In this document: in pieces, positions 54,703 through 64,000 of the stretch
Layout: the number at the start of each line of letters is the position of its first letter
Numbering within the stretch: position 1 is the stretch's first letter
Assembly (NCBI GenBank): GCA_003170275.1
Contig: PNAM01000090.1
Location: 18,664-82,663 of the forward strand
Direction: 5' to 3'
DNA from: Myxococcales bacterium
GTDB lineage: Bacteria > Myxococcota_A > Polyangia > Palsa-1104
Length of the DNA stretch: 64,000 bases
The notes under the pieces: generated by a model
What the model was told of the DNA's origin: nothing
The model's input: only the letters and a program-made list of their open reading frames with translations
The model's database searches: none
Position numbers and translations under genes: made by a program

Positions 54703-55917
54703 ATGAAGAAGTGGCTCAAGCGCTTCGGCGCGCTGGTTGGCGTGCTCGTGCTCGCGGCTGGCGCGTACGCGCTCTACGTACAGATCACCGGCATTCCCAA
54801 ATATCCTCCGGGGAAGATCGAGCTGAAGGTCGAGGTCACGCCCGAGCGCGTGGCGCGCGGCAAGAAGTTCGCGACTCTCCTGTGCGCGACCTGCCACATG
54901 AACCCGACGACCCGGCAGCTCACCGGTAAGCAGATGATCGATGCGCCGGCCGAGTTCGGGACGATTTTCTCCAAGAACATCACCCGGCATCCGCAGAAGG
55001 GCATCGGCGCGTGGACCGACGGCGAGCTTGCCTATCTGCTGCGCACCGGCGTGCGGCGCGACGGCCAGTACCTGCCGCCGTACATGGTCAAGCTGCCGCA
55101 CCTCTCGGATGAGGATCTGTTCTCGATCATCGCGTTTCTGCGGTCGGACGATCCCCTCGTGCAGGCGGCCGACGTCGATCCGCCGGGCGTGACCAAGGCT
55201 ACGTTTCTCACCAAGATGCTCTCGCACACCGTCTTTCGCGCGCTGCCCTATCCGCCGGAGAAGATCGTCGCGCCCGCGATCACCGACCAAGCAGCCTTCG
55301 GTCGCTACCTGGTGGCGGGGCTCGACTGCTTTGCCTGCCACTCGGCCGACTTCAAGACCATGAACGTGTTCGAGCCGGAGAAGAGCCAAGGCTACCTCGG
55401 CGGCGGAAACCTGCTCAATGACTTGCACGGTGGGCAGCTCCGTTCGGCGAACCTGACGGCCGACGAGGAGACCGGAATCGGCAAGTGGTCGGAGGGGGAC
55501 TTCCGCCGCGCGCTGAAGGCCGGCTTCCGTCCCGACAACAAGGTGGTTCGCTATCCGATGGTGCCCATGCCCGAGCTCACCGATGAGGAGGTGAACGCGA
55601 TCTACGCGTACCTGCGCACGGTGCCGAAGATTCACAATGCGGTGCAGCGCATCGACGACGCGATCGCCGACGGCGACGATGGCAAGAAGGTCTACTACAA
55701 GTACGGCTGCGTCTCGTGCCACGGGTCGACCGGGGTGGGGCTGGCCGATCTGCGCCAGGCGGTGCTGCACTATCCGTCCGAGGACCAGCTCAAGGCCTGG
55801 ATTCGCAACGCTCCCAGCCTCAAGCCAGGCACCAAGATGCCGGCCTGGGAGGGCATCATCGCCGAGAACGAGTACGGCCCGCTCATGACCTACGTCCGTC
55901 AGCTCGGCGCGAACTAG
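54703..55917 (+). CDS. Tri-heme-type cytochrome c family protein
   Basis: A 404-residue membrane-anchored or exported protein: hydrophobic N-terminus (residues 8-28, likely an uncleaved anchor) and three CxxCH heme sites, CATCH (Cys61-His65), CFACH and CVSCH, each in a cytochrome-c-like module. EYGPLMTYVRQL at the end and PGTKMPAWEGI are typical c-type features with an axial Met. It may act as an electron carrier or as the cytochrome subunit of an alcohol or sugar dehydrogenase. The ATG at 54703 is preceded by GGGGGAG; an in-frame GTG lies at 54700. Its stop TAG overlaps the minus-strand stop of the next gene (shared CTAG). Confidence 0.9.
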   Translation: MKKWLKRFGALVGVLVLAAGAYALYVQITGIPKYPPGKIELKVEVTPERVARGKKFATLLCATCHMNPTTRQLTGKQMIDAPAEFGTIFSKNITRHPQKGIGAWTDGELAYLLRTGVRRDGQYLPPYMVKLPHLSDEDLFSIIAFLRSDDPLVQAADVDPPGVTKATFLTKMLSHTVFRALPYPPEKIVAPAITDQAAFGRYLVAGLDCFACHSADFKTMNVFEPEKSQGYLGGGNLLNDLHGGQLRSANLTADEETGIGKWSEGDFRRALKAGFRPDNKVVRYPMVPMPELTDEEVNAIYAYLRTVPKIHNAVQRIDDAIADGDDGKKVYYKYGCVSCHGSTGVGLADLRQAVLHYPSEDQLKAWIRNAPSLKPGTKMPAWEGIIAENEYGPLMTYVRQLGAN

Positions 55918-56654
55918 CGAGACTGGTAGATCGTCCCCGACGGCAGCTCGATCGCCGAGAGCACGCCGCCCTTGCCGCAGCCGGTGTCCAGCCCGATCAG
56001 ATCGTGATCGATGAACACGTCGTCCGGTCCCGCTTCCCCGCGCTCGATCGGCAGATCGGCGACCGGCGTGTGACCGAACACCAGGCGCTTGCCGCGGTAG
56101 CCATTGTAGAACCGGGGCTCGCGCATCCACATCAGCGGCTTGGGCGCGCATTGGCTCGGATGCTTCCACCCGTCCCCATCGCTCTCCAGCCCCGCGTGGA
56201 CGTAGAGCGCGTGCTCGTCCTCGTACCAGAGCGGCAGGGTCTCCATCCACTCGGCGACGTCCTTGGGAAACCACCCGGCCACGTCGAGCATCTTCTGGAT
56301 CTCGGGGATGTCCAGCGTCTCGTCGGGTCCGAGCGGCGGCGCGCCCGAGAACGAGCGGAACGTGGAAGCGCAGCCATTGCCCCATTGAATGAGGAACGGC
56401 AGGTCGGGCTTGATCACCGACTGGATCCACTTGTCCTCGTGGTTGCCGCGCAAGGTGACCGTCTTGGTCTTGCTCTCCTTGACGAAACGACGCACGCGCT
56501 CCACCACGCCACGCGGATCCGGGCCGCGGTCCACGTAGTCGCCGAGGAAGACCACCGTATCCTTCGCGGCCAGCTTGGGCAGGCGAGCGAGCACCGCCTC
56601 GAGCGCCGGCAGGTCGCCATGGATGTCGGCAATGACGAAGGTGCGGGTCCCCAC
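55914..56654 (-). CDS. PPP-type serine/threonine phosphatase or diadenosine tetraphosphatase-like protein
   Basis: A 246-residue metallophosphatase with ADIHGDLPAL, FLGDYVDRGPDP, TLRGNHEDKW, YVHAGL and VFGHTPV, the exact motif order of PPP phosphatases (PrpA/PrpB, ApaH). It dephosphorylates proteins or hydrolyses Ap4A; sequence does not decide. GTG start at 56654 with GGAGG close by; TAACAT at 56666-56661 would start transcription exactly at the GTG. A slightly longer frame in another phase was ignored. Confidence 0.88.
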   Translation of the reverse strand: MGTRTFVIADIHGDLPALEAVLARLPKLAAKDTVVFLGDYVDRGPDPRGVVERVRRFVKESKTKTVTLRGNHEDKWIQSVIKPDLPFLIQWGNGCASTFRSFSGAPPLGPDETLDIPEIQKMLDVAGWFPKDVAEWMETLPLWYEDEHALYVHAGLESDGDGWKHPSQCAPKPLMWMREPRFYNGYRGKRLVFGHTPVADLPIERGEAGPDDVFIDHDLIGLDTGCGKGGVLSAIELPSGTIYQSR

Positions 56655-56663
56655 GCCTCCATG

Positions 56664-57350
56664 TTAGTCGATTTCGCAACGGGGCTCCATCAGGTCGTCG
56701 GTCGAGGCCTCGATCCGCTTGGGGGCGAGCTCGATCCACACCTGCTCGATCTGCAGCTCGCCCGACGGCAGGGCGAAGGTGAGCGAGAGATCGCGGCCCG
56801 ATCCGGCCAGGTCATCGAGGAGCGCGCCGTCGAGATCGCGCACGAACGGATCCCCGGCGCGCGTCACGCCGGTGACGCGGTAGTAGACGCGGCCGTCGGA
56901 GAGCAGCGGGGTGAGCTCCCCGTCGACGGCTGCGACGCCGCCGGAGCGACGGACCACGCGCGGTCGGATGGTGGGCTGCGCGTGGACCGTCTCGTCGCCG
57001 GCGATCAGCGTGAGCGTGGACGGCGGGCTGCCCACCACGGTGGACGCGTCCGGCCAGCGCACGTCGAAGGTGCGCGGCGAGGGCAGGCTGAGGTCCCCCT
57101 GCGGATGGCCGCAGAGCGTCGATCCGCCGCCGTACAGGTCGCGGCTGGTGTGGCCGTGGAGCACGAAGCCGTGCTCGTCGCGGCGCAGCAGCCCGTCGAA
57201 CACCAACTCGGTGTTGCCGGCGCGCAACGTCAGATCGCCGAGCGGCGAGTCGAAGTCGGCGATCGCTTCGTGCGTCTCGGGCGGCGGCGCTTGCGGCGCG
57301 CAGTGGGCGAATACGAGGAGCAGCGGAACGAACGACGGTCGGTATCGCAT
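56664..57350 (-). CDS. Lipoprotein, hypothetical
   Basis: A 228-residue lipoprotein with lipobox VFAHC. Beta-rich body: DSPLGDLTLRAGNTELVFDG, VLHGHTSRDLYGGG, SPPSTLTLIAGDETV, RDLSLTFALPSGELQIEQV. No recognised family. The ATG at 57350 gives the normal leader; a longer in-frame start exists at 57368. The stop lies 9 bases before the phosphatase gene. A hairpin occurs in the 124-base gap upstream. Confidence 0.68.
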   Translation of the reverse strand: MRYRPSFVPLLLVFAHCAPQAPPPETHEAIADFDSPLGDLTLRAGNTELVFDGLLRRDEHGFVLHGHTSRDLYGGGSTLCGHPQGDLSLPSPRTFDVRWPDASTVVGSPPSTLTLIAGDETVHAQPTIRPRVVRRSGGVAAVDGELTPLLSDGRVYYRVTGVTRAGDPFVRDLDGALLDDLAGSGRDLSLTFALPSGELQIEQVWIELAPKRIEASTDDLMEPRCEID

Positions 57351-57431
57351 GAGCGCGTGGCAGAGCAAGCGATGTGCCGCGGTCGCGTTCGTGTGGGTTC
57401 GCGGAGTTGCGCGCGACTCGAGCGACGCCCT

Positions 57432-57448
57432 CGTCCGCCACGCGGACG
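57432..57448. terminator. Hairpin in the gap between two lipoprotein genes
   Basis: CGTCCGC (57432-57438), loop CAC, GCGGACG (57442-57448). It lies just downstream of the stop of the large phosphoesterase gene on the minus strand and could be part of a terminator, but no poly-T run follows. Confidence 0.25.
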
Positions 57449-57474
57449 CTGGGGTCCGCAGTCCCGAGCGGGAG

Positions 57475-60033
57475 CTAGTCGTCGCCGTCGAGATCGCGGA
57501 TCACGGCGCGTCCCCAAGGCGGCTCGGCGTCGCGTCCGTGCACGGCCTTCCACAAGATGCGGCCGAGGTCGGCGGTGTCGGGCCGCGACCAATCGATGCG
57601 CGCGGATTCTTCGGCGAGCGGCGCGTCCATGGCGTTGAGCGTGACCGGGATCTTGCGCGGCAGGAACGTGTACGGGCGCAGGTCGGGCGTGGTCGAGAAC
57701 AGATCGTACATGGCCGCCGCGTTGGCGTCGTAGAGGTTCATCGATCCGGTGCCGAGCAAGAGCGTGATGGTGTGCCACATCGACGGGTTGTCGTAGTGCA
57801 CGCCCGAGGTATAGCTGGCCCGCACCCACGGGCTCGCGACCACGCAGATCGAGCGGTGTTGCTCGACGTGGTCACCGACGCCCGACGGATCGTCCTCGAT
57901 GATGAAGACGATCGACGTGGCCCAGTACTGCGAGTGCGACAGCGCGTCGACGAACCGGCCGGTCGCTTCGTCGTTGTCGGCGACCATCGATTGCGGCGTG
58001 GGATAGCCCGGGTCGGTGCCCTTGGTGTGATCGTTGGGCAAGCCGATGTACGAAAACGGCTCGAGCGCGAACGACTTATCATTAATGTTGTCGATCACGA
58101 ACCCGATCTTCTCCACATCGGGGATGCCCAGCCCGAAGAACACGCCCGGGTAGTCGCGGTCGAGGGTGATCTTCGCTCCGCCGATGTTCACCGCCTCGCC
58201 ATAGTTATGGTAGAGGAGGCCCGCCGCATCGAGCAGCAGCCAGATGGTCTTGGAGCCGGGGGCGGCCAGGTGGTCGACGTTGTTGCCGAGCGTGGAGTAG
58301 GCCGACAGCGGCCGCGTCGAGCGCCCCCAGGCGGTGAGCCAGGTCTTCTCGACGTAGTCGTTGGAGATCGAGCCGGTGGTCCACTCGTGGCCCTGGATCG
58401 ACTGGTCGGCGTTCGAGTAGAAGTTGTCGAGGTTGGCGAAGCGCCGCGCCAGCGCGTGAATGTTGGGCGTGTTGTCTTCGCCGAACATCACCAGCGACGG
58501 GTCGCCGTTGGTCCCCTCCAGATCGCCGAGCACCGAGTCGTAGGTCTTGTTCTCGCGCACGATCAGGAACACGTGCTCGATCGGGGTGGTCGCGGCCTGC
58601 TCGGCCGGCAGCGGAAACTTCTTCGGCGTGCCGGTGCAGGCGAGCGGGACCTCGACCGAATGCGGCCGGGTGAGGTTTTCGCGCACCGTGGCGTCGCCCG
58701 ACTGGAGCTCGCTCTCGGAGGGGAACGGCACCACCTGCAGCGTGCCCTTCATGAACGTGTTGCCGAGGCCCTGGTCGCCGACGTCGTGGTCGGTGGCCGC
58801 GCCGCCCATGCCCTTGGCCGAGGCGATCACCACCGAGCCGTCCGCGAGCACGGTCACCGCCGTCGGGTACCACGCGGTGGGGATGCGGCCGAGCGGGCGC
58901 ATGGTGCCGAGCTCGAACGCCTGCACCGCGTTCTCGCCCGCATTGGCGACGTAGAGCCGTTGGTTGGTCAGGTCGGCCGCCAGATCGTTGGGCGACGAGC
59001 CGATCAGGCCCGAGTCGTCGAGATGGGTGGAGGTGGGCGCGCTCGTGTGCGTCGCCGGATCGATCACCGAGATCGCGTCGGCGTCGGCGCTCACGACGTA
59101 GATCTTGCCGCCGGCGGAGATCAGCCCCTCGGCGGACTTGCCGGTGGGAATCGGCAGCGCGGCCGGCATCGGCGCGTTGGCGATCGAGACGTCGACCGGT
59201 ACGATCCCGTCGGCGAAGTCGTGCGCGCCGACCAGCTGGCCGCCCCACAGGCTCACGTAGGCCATCTTCGTCGCGGAGTCGACCAGCACGCCGTAGGGCG
59301 CGAAGCCGAGCGTCGGCGTGCGGCCCACTTCCTGGCCGTAGGTCGCGCCCGCCGTGAGGTCGACGATGCCCATCGTGCCGTCGCCCTGACAGGCCACGTA
59401 CAGGGTCTTCTCGTCGTCGGAGAGCGCCAACCCGGCCGGGTAGCGGAGCTGGCCGGCGGTCGGCGTGCCGTTGAAGTGCATCTCGATCTCCTGGCTGTCG
59501 AGCCGCGTGAGCTGCGGCGGCGAGCCGGTGATCGAGTAGACGTCGATCGGGTTGTAGTGCTTGGTGAGGTCGGGCTCGCTCGCCGGCGCGCCGTCGTGGC
59601 CGCCTTCGGAGGCGTACAAGCGGGTGCCGTCCTTGGTGAGCGCCAGGCCGTAGAAGAGCGCCGGATCCGACGAGCTCTGGAACTGGTACGAGTACAGGAC
59701 GCTCGAGACCACCGGGTCGGCGCCGGCCGCGGCCTGGAGGTCGGCGATGCGCAGGTGCTCGTCGCCCACGGCGCCGTCGGTGACGACCGCGTAGCGATCG
59801 CCGGGCAGGACGCGCATCGCGAGCGGAAACCCGCCGATGGTCAAGAGGCGGCCGGCCGGGTTGAGCTTGCGGCCGCCGGGCAAGATGGCGGTTCCATCGG
59901 GCTTGATGCCGGCCGGCACGCGCGCCTCGTCCGAGATCGCGCCGAGCGTGCAGTTGGACTGAAACGACGAGCCCGCGCCCGGACCGGAGGAGCACCCGGC
60001 GAAGAGCGTGAGCAGCAGGCAGCCCATTCGCAT
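57475..60033 (-). CDS. Lipoprotein: YVTN-type beta-propeller fused to a phosphoesterase-like domain
   Basis: An 852-residue lipoprotein (leader LLLTLFAGC, Cys14). The N-terminal 430 residues look like a seven-bladed propeller: repeating blades such as GLALSDDEKTLYVACQGDGTMGIVDL, GKIYVVSADADAISVIDPATH and QRLYVANAGENAVQAFELG. The C-terminal 350 residues resemble the phosphoesterase family (phospholipase C/arylsulfatase-like) with FLIVRENKTYDSVLGD, HTKGTDPGYPTPQSM and VFIIEDDPSGVGDHV. Such fusions occur in surface enzymes of soil bacteria. TATCCT (60045-60040) would start transcription exactly at the ATG at 60033; a longer in-frame start exists at 60069. Probable substrate: a phosphate ester outside the cell, unproven. 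Confidence 0.85.
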   Translation of the reverse strand: MRMGCLLLTLFAGCSSGPGAGSSFQSNCTLGAISDEARVPAGIKPDGTAILPGGRKLNPAGRLLTIGGFPLAMRVLPGDRYAVVTDGAVGDEHLRIADLQAAAGADPVVSSVLYSYQFQSSSDPALFYGLALTKDGTRLYASEGGHDGAPASEPDLTKHYNPIDVYSITGSPPQLTRLDSQEIEMHFNGTPTAGQLRYPAGLALSDDEKTLYVACQGDGTMGIVDLTAGATYGQEVGRTPTLGFAPYGVLVDSATKMAYVSLWGGQLVGAHDFADGIVPVDVSIANAPMPAALPIPTGKSAEGLISAGGKIYVVSADADAISVIDPATHTSAPTSTHLDDSGLIGSSPNDLAADLTNQRLYVANAGENAVQAFELGTMRPLGRIPTAWYPTAVTVLADGSVVIASAKGMGGAATDHDVGDQGLGNTFMKGTLQVVPFPSESELQSGDATVRENLTRPHSVEVPLACTGTPKKFPLPAEQAATTPIEHVFLIVRENKTYDSVLGDLEGTNGDPSLVMFGEDNTPNIHALARRFANLDNFYSNADQSIQGHEWTTGSISNDYVEKTWLTAWGRSTRPLSAYSTLGNNVDHLAAPGSKTIWLLLDAAGLLYHNYGEAVNIGGAKITLDRDYPGVFFGLGIPDVEKIGFVIDNINDKSFALEPFSYIGLPNDHTKGTDPGYPTPQSMVADNDEATGRFVDALSHSQYWATSIVFIIEDDPSGVGDHVEQHRSICVVASPWVRASYTSGVHYDNPSMWHTITLLLGTGSMNLYDANAAAMYDLFSTTPDLRPYTFLPRKIPVTLNAMDAPLAEESARIDWSRPDTADLGRILWKAVHGRDAEPPWGRAVIRDLDGDD

Positions 60034-60045
60034 GCGGTCAGGATA
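60033..60045 (-). promoter_or_regulatory. -10 element of the propeller-phosphoesterase gene
   Basis: TATCCT (60045-60040 on the minus strand); predicted transcription start is the A of the ATG at 60033. On the plus strand TTGACA (60063-60068) lies in front of the radical-SAM gene, with a weak TAGCCC 17 bases further. Confidence 0.5.
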
Positions 60046-60103
60046 CGCGCCCGCGCGCCGCCTTGACAAGCCTGGACCAACAGCGTAGCCCCTTAGGATC
60101 TCT

Positions 60104-62021
<1,918 letters not shown>

Positions 62022-62029
<8 letters not shown>

Positions 62030-62732
62030 TCCCCGCCGCCTGCGCTTCCGCTTCACCAAGATGGGGAAGATCCGCTTCACCAGCCACCGCGACGTGGCCC
62101 GCATGTGGGAGCGGGCCCTCCGGCGCAGTGGGCTGCCGATGGCCTTCTCCCAGGGATTCTCGCCCCACCCGCTCCTGAGCTTCGGGCTGGCCCTTCCCAC
62201 CGGGTGCGAGTCCCAGGGTGAGTACCTCGACGCCCGCCTGGACGAGGTCAGGAAGGACGAGATCCCCCTGGCCGCCCTGCCCGAGGTCCTGACCGAATTG
62301 CTCCCCGATGGAGTATCGGTGCAGGCCGTGGCCCCCATCGGGATGGCCGAGGGGTCGCTGCAACAAGAGGTAGCATCGTGCACTTGGGACCTGGAGGTGC
62401 TCGGAGTGGCAGGTGAGGAGTTAGAGGAGCGGATAGGGCGAGTGCTCGCTGCTCCCAGCCTCATTGTCCAGCGAGAGCGGAAGGGCCGTCCCGTTGAGGA
62501 CGACGTCCGCCCCGCCATTCTGGCCCTGACGATGACCCCAGACGACAATGGTCGCTTCCGGGCGGAGCTGGCCACGCACCCGCGTGGCGTCCGTCCCGGC
62601 GATTTGCTTGCCGCATTCGGCACCGACGTGGTGCTGGCGCGGGCCTGTAGAACGCATCAATGGATTTGGCACGACGGTGCACGGTACGAGCCGCTTTCGA
62701 TGAGCGGGCTCGCCGCCGGGCGTGCCTCATGA
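62022..62732 (+). CDS. TIGR03936-family DUF2344 protein
   Basis: A 236-residue protein that accompanies the preceding radical-SAM gene in many bacteria. Signatures: RLRFRFTKMGKIRFTSHRDV, WERALRRSGLPMAFSQGFSPHPLLSFG, and LPTGCESQGEYLD. The GTG at 62022 overlaps the stop of the upstream gene by eight bases and gives the usual N-terminus. Typical of the Acidimicrobiia branch. In some genomes this domain is fused to the radical-SAM protein; here it is separate. A role with ribonuclease E/G in RNA or tRNA maturation is suggested by the constant neighbourhood. Confidence 0.9.
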
Positions 62733-62756
62733 ACGACCCAAGGAGGGCTCTCCCTC

Positions 62757-64000
62757 ATGTCCGAGTCGGAGATTCGCGAGACGCACGAGGGCGATAGCCC
62801 TCCCCCAGTAAGGCGACGACCACAGATTGGCGATACCAGGCCGGCACCCACTGTGCCGGTCGCGCCTCCGGTGAGCCAGACGGTCGCCACCGCACCGAAG
62901 GAGGTCAGGGTCGACGTGGCCGCCGACGGCGGGCCAGGTGCCAAGAGGACGCGCAGCCGCCGACGATCGGGGCGGGACCGCAGCAAGGCCAAGCAGGTGG
63001 GGCGGTACCTGGTCTGCGTGCACGTCAAGCCTCAGATGACGCAGATCGCCATGCTGGAGGGCCGATCCTTGGTGGAGCACTACGTCTCCCGGGCCGCCGA
63101 CGACACCAACCAGATTGACGGCAACGTCTACCGGGGGCGGGTGCAGAACGTGCTGCCGGGCATGGAGGCCGCGTTCATCGACATCGGGATCCCCAAGAAC
63201 GCCGTGCTGTACCGGGGTGATGTGCGCTACGACCGGGAGGACATTGAGGGTGGCGGCGGTGGCGGGGCGGCCCAGCCCCGTATCGAGGACGTGCTCAAGG
63301 CCGGCCAGACCATCCTGTGCCAGGTGACCAAGAACCCCATCGGGGCCAAGGGTGCCCGGCTGACCCAGGAGGTGTCGCTGCCGGGCCGCTTCGCCGTGCT
63401 GGTGCCCAACTCGGGTGCCTTCGGCATCTCCAAGCGGCTGGGGGACAACGAGCGGCGCCGGTTGCGTCGCATCATCGACGAGGTGAAGCCACCCGGTCAC
63501 GGCATGATCATCCGCACCGCGGCCGAAGGGGTGTCGGCCGACGAGCTGCAACGCGACGTCGAGACGCTGCTGGAGCAGTGGAACGCCATTGAGGCGGAGG
63601 CGAAGAAGTCCGATGCGCCGGGTCTGTTGTACCGGGAGCCCGAGCTGTCGGTGCGGCTGCTGCGGGAGGAATTGAACGCCGAGTATCGAGGCGTGGTCAT
63701 TGACGATCTGGCCCTCTTCGAGCAGGTGCGCGACTACGTGCGGGCGGTCAGTCCCGAGCTCTCCGACCGGGTGGAGTACTACGACCCCGAGGTCGAGGGC
63801 CTGCCCATCTTCGAGCGCTACCACGTCCACGAGCAGCTCCACAAGGCGCTCGACCGCAAAGTGTGGCTGCCCTCGGGAGGGTCCCTGATCATTGAGCGGA
63901 CCGAGGCGTTGACGGTGATTGACGTCAACACCGGGAAGAACGTGGGCAAGACCAACCTGGAGGAGACCGTCTACCGCAACAACCTGGAGGCGGCCGAGGA
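62757..64000 (+). CDS. Ribonuclease E/G family protein (partial, 3' end outside window)
   Basis: At least 414 residues, open to the window end. A disordered basic/proline-rich N-terminus (residues 1-80, with RRRPQIGDTRPAP and KRTRSRRRSGRDRSK) precedes an S1 RNA-binding domain (GRVQNVLPGMEAAFIDIG) and the RNase E/G catalytic region: QVTKNPIGAKGARLTQEVSLP, VLVPNSGAFGISKRL, and the metal-site region VIDVNTGKNVGKTNLEE near the end. A strong AAGGAGG (62740-62746) lies ten bases before the ATG, unlike the myxobacterial-type genes of the window. The N-terminal extension and wording are those of actinobacterial Rne/Rng, so the precise name is left open. Confidence 0.93.
   Translation, partial: MSESEIRETHEGDSPPPVRRRPQIGDTRPAPTVPVAPPVSQTVATAPKEVRVDVAADGGPGAKRTRSRRRSGRDRSKAKQVGRYLVCVHVKPQMTQIAMLEGRSLVEHYVSRAADDTNQIDGNVYRGRVQNVLPGMEAAFIDIGIPKNAVLYRGDVRYDREDIEGGGGGGAAQPRIEDVLKAGQTILCQVTKNPIGAKGARLTQEVSLPGRFAVLVPNSGAFGISKRLGDNERRRLRRIIDEVKPPGHGMIIRTAAEGVSADELQRDVETLLEQWNAIEAEAKKSDAPGLLYREPELSVRLLREELNAEYRGVVIDDLALFEQVRDYVRAVSPELSDRVEYYDPEVEGLPIFERYHVHEQLHKALDRKVWLPSGGSLIIERTEALTVIDVNTGKNVGKTNLEETVYRNNLEAAE

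Noticed and set aside
52030..56739. A 1569-residue minus-strand frame covering the ABC transporter, nuclease and cytochrome genes
   Set aside because: It runs antisense to genes with complete Walker, EEP and CxxCH motifs; its composition is Arg/Gln/Gly low-complexity.

Overview
The window is a dense, high-GC stretch with almost no intergenic space. Most of it (about 1-61,450) looks like a chromosome of a Myxococcota/Polyangia-type deltaproteobacterium. The signs are many lipoproteins with short lipoboxes, MopE-type motifs, a PilZ protein, a class III adenylate cyclase, deltaproteobacterial-type NuoAB and radical-SAM proteins, and strong use of CGC, TCG and GATC-containing codons. The last about 2.5 kb (about 61,450-64,000) has different codon habits (CGG-rich, GATC-poor) and proteins that read as actinobacterial (Acidimicrobiia-like). 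The change falls inside one radical-SAM gene, so the window is probably a chimera or a recombination junction.

Layout. 1-1,190: start of a nuo (complex I) operon on the minus strand, nuoA-nuoB-nuoC, reading out of the window. 1,278-8,059: HTH regulator, DUF155 protein, two glycosyltransferases around an antisense small gene, cNMP-binding regulator, accD, folC, secreted protein. 8,119-16,271: exported proteins of unknown function, including a 1104-residue protein built of about 50 short beta-strand repeats. 16,268-19,907: TPR protein, glyA, adenylate cyclase. 19,946-26,447: a complete telescoped tryptophan operon, trpEGDCFBA. 26,392-36,666: DUF721 protein, PilZ protein, glycosyltransferase with a class IV aminotransferase, CapA-like protein, TfoX-like protein, ketopantoate reductase-like enzyme, and three exported proteins. 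36,693-42,322 (minus): pyruvate dehydrogenase operon pdhA-pdhB-aceF-lpdA-lipA. 42,339-45,771 (minus): lipoprotein, then a TetR-controlled operon (tetR, ferritin-like protein, lipoprotein, SDR). 45,826-54,663: metallophosphoesterase, ferritin-like protein, GH57 glycosidase, queD, threonine dehydratase-like enzyme, ABC exporter pair, DNase I-like phosphatase. 54,703-60,033: tri-CxxCH cytochrome, PPP-type phosphatase, two lipoproteins. 60,104-64,000: radical SAM TIGR03960, DUF2344 and the 5' part of an RNase E/G gene.

How it works together. Housekeeping pathways dominate: respiration, pyruvate oxidation with lipoate synthesis, tryptophan, one-carbon/folate and malonyl-CoA formation. They are interleaved with exported proteins of unknown role. 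The most general regulatory signal is a TAnnnT hexamer placed so that transcription would begin at or within a few bases of the start codon in about twenty transcription units. That implies widespread leaderless mRNAs. The few units with a longer predicted leader carry a Shine-Dalgarno sequence. No tRNA, rRNA, CRISPR array or transposase was seen, and no gap longer than about 130 bases lacks a gene.
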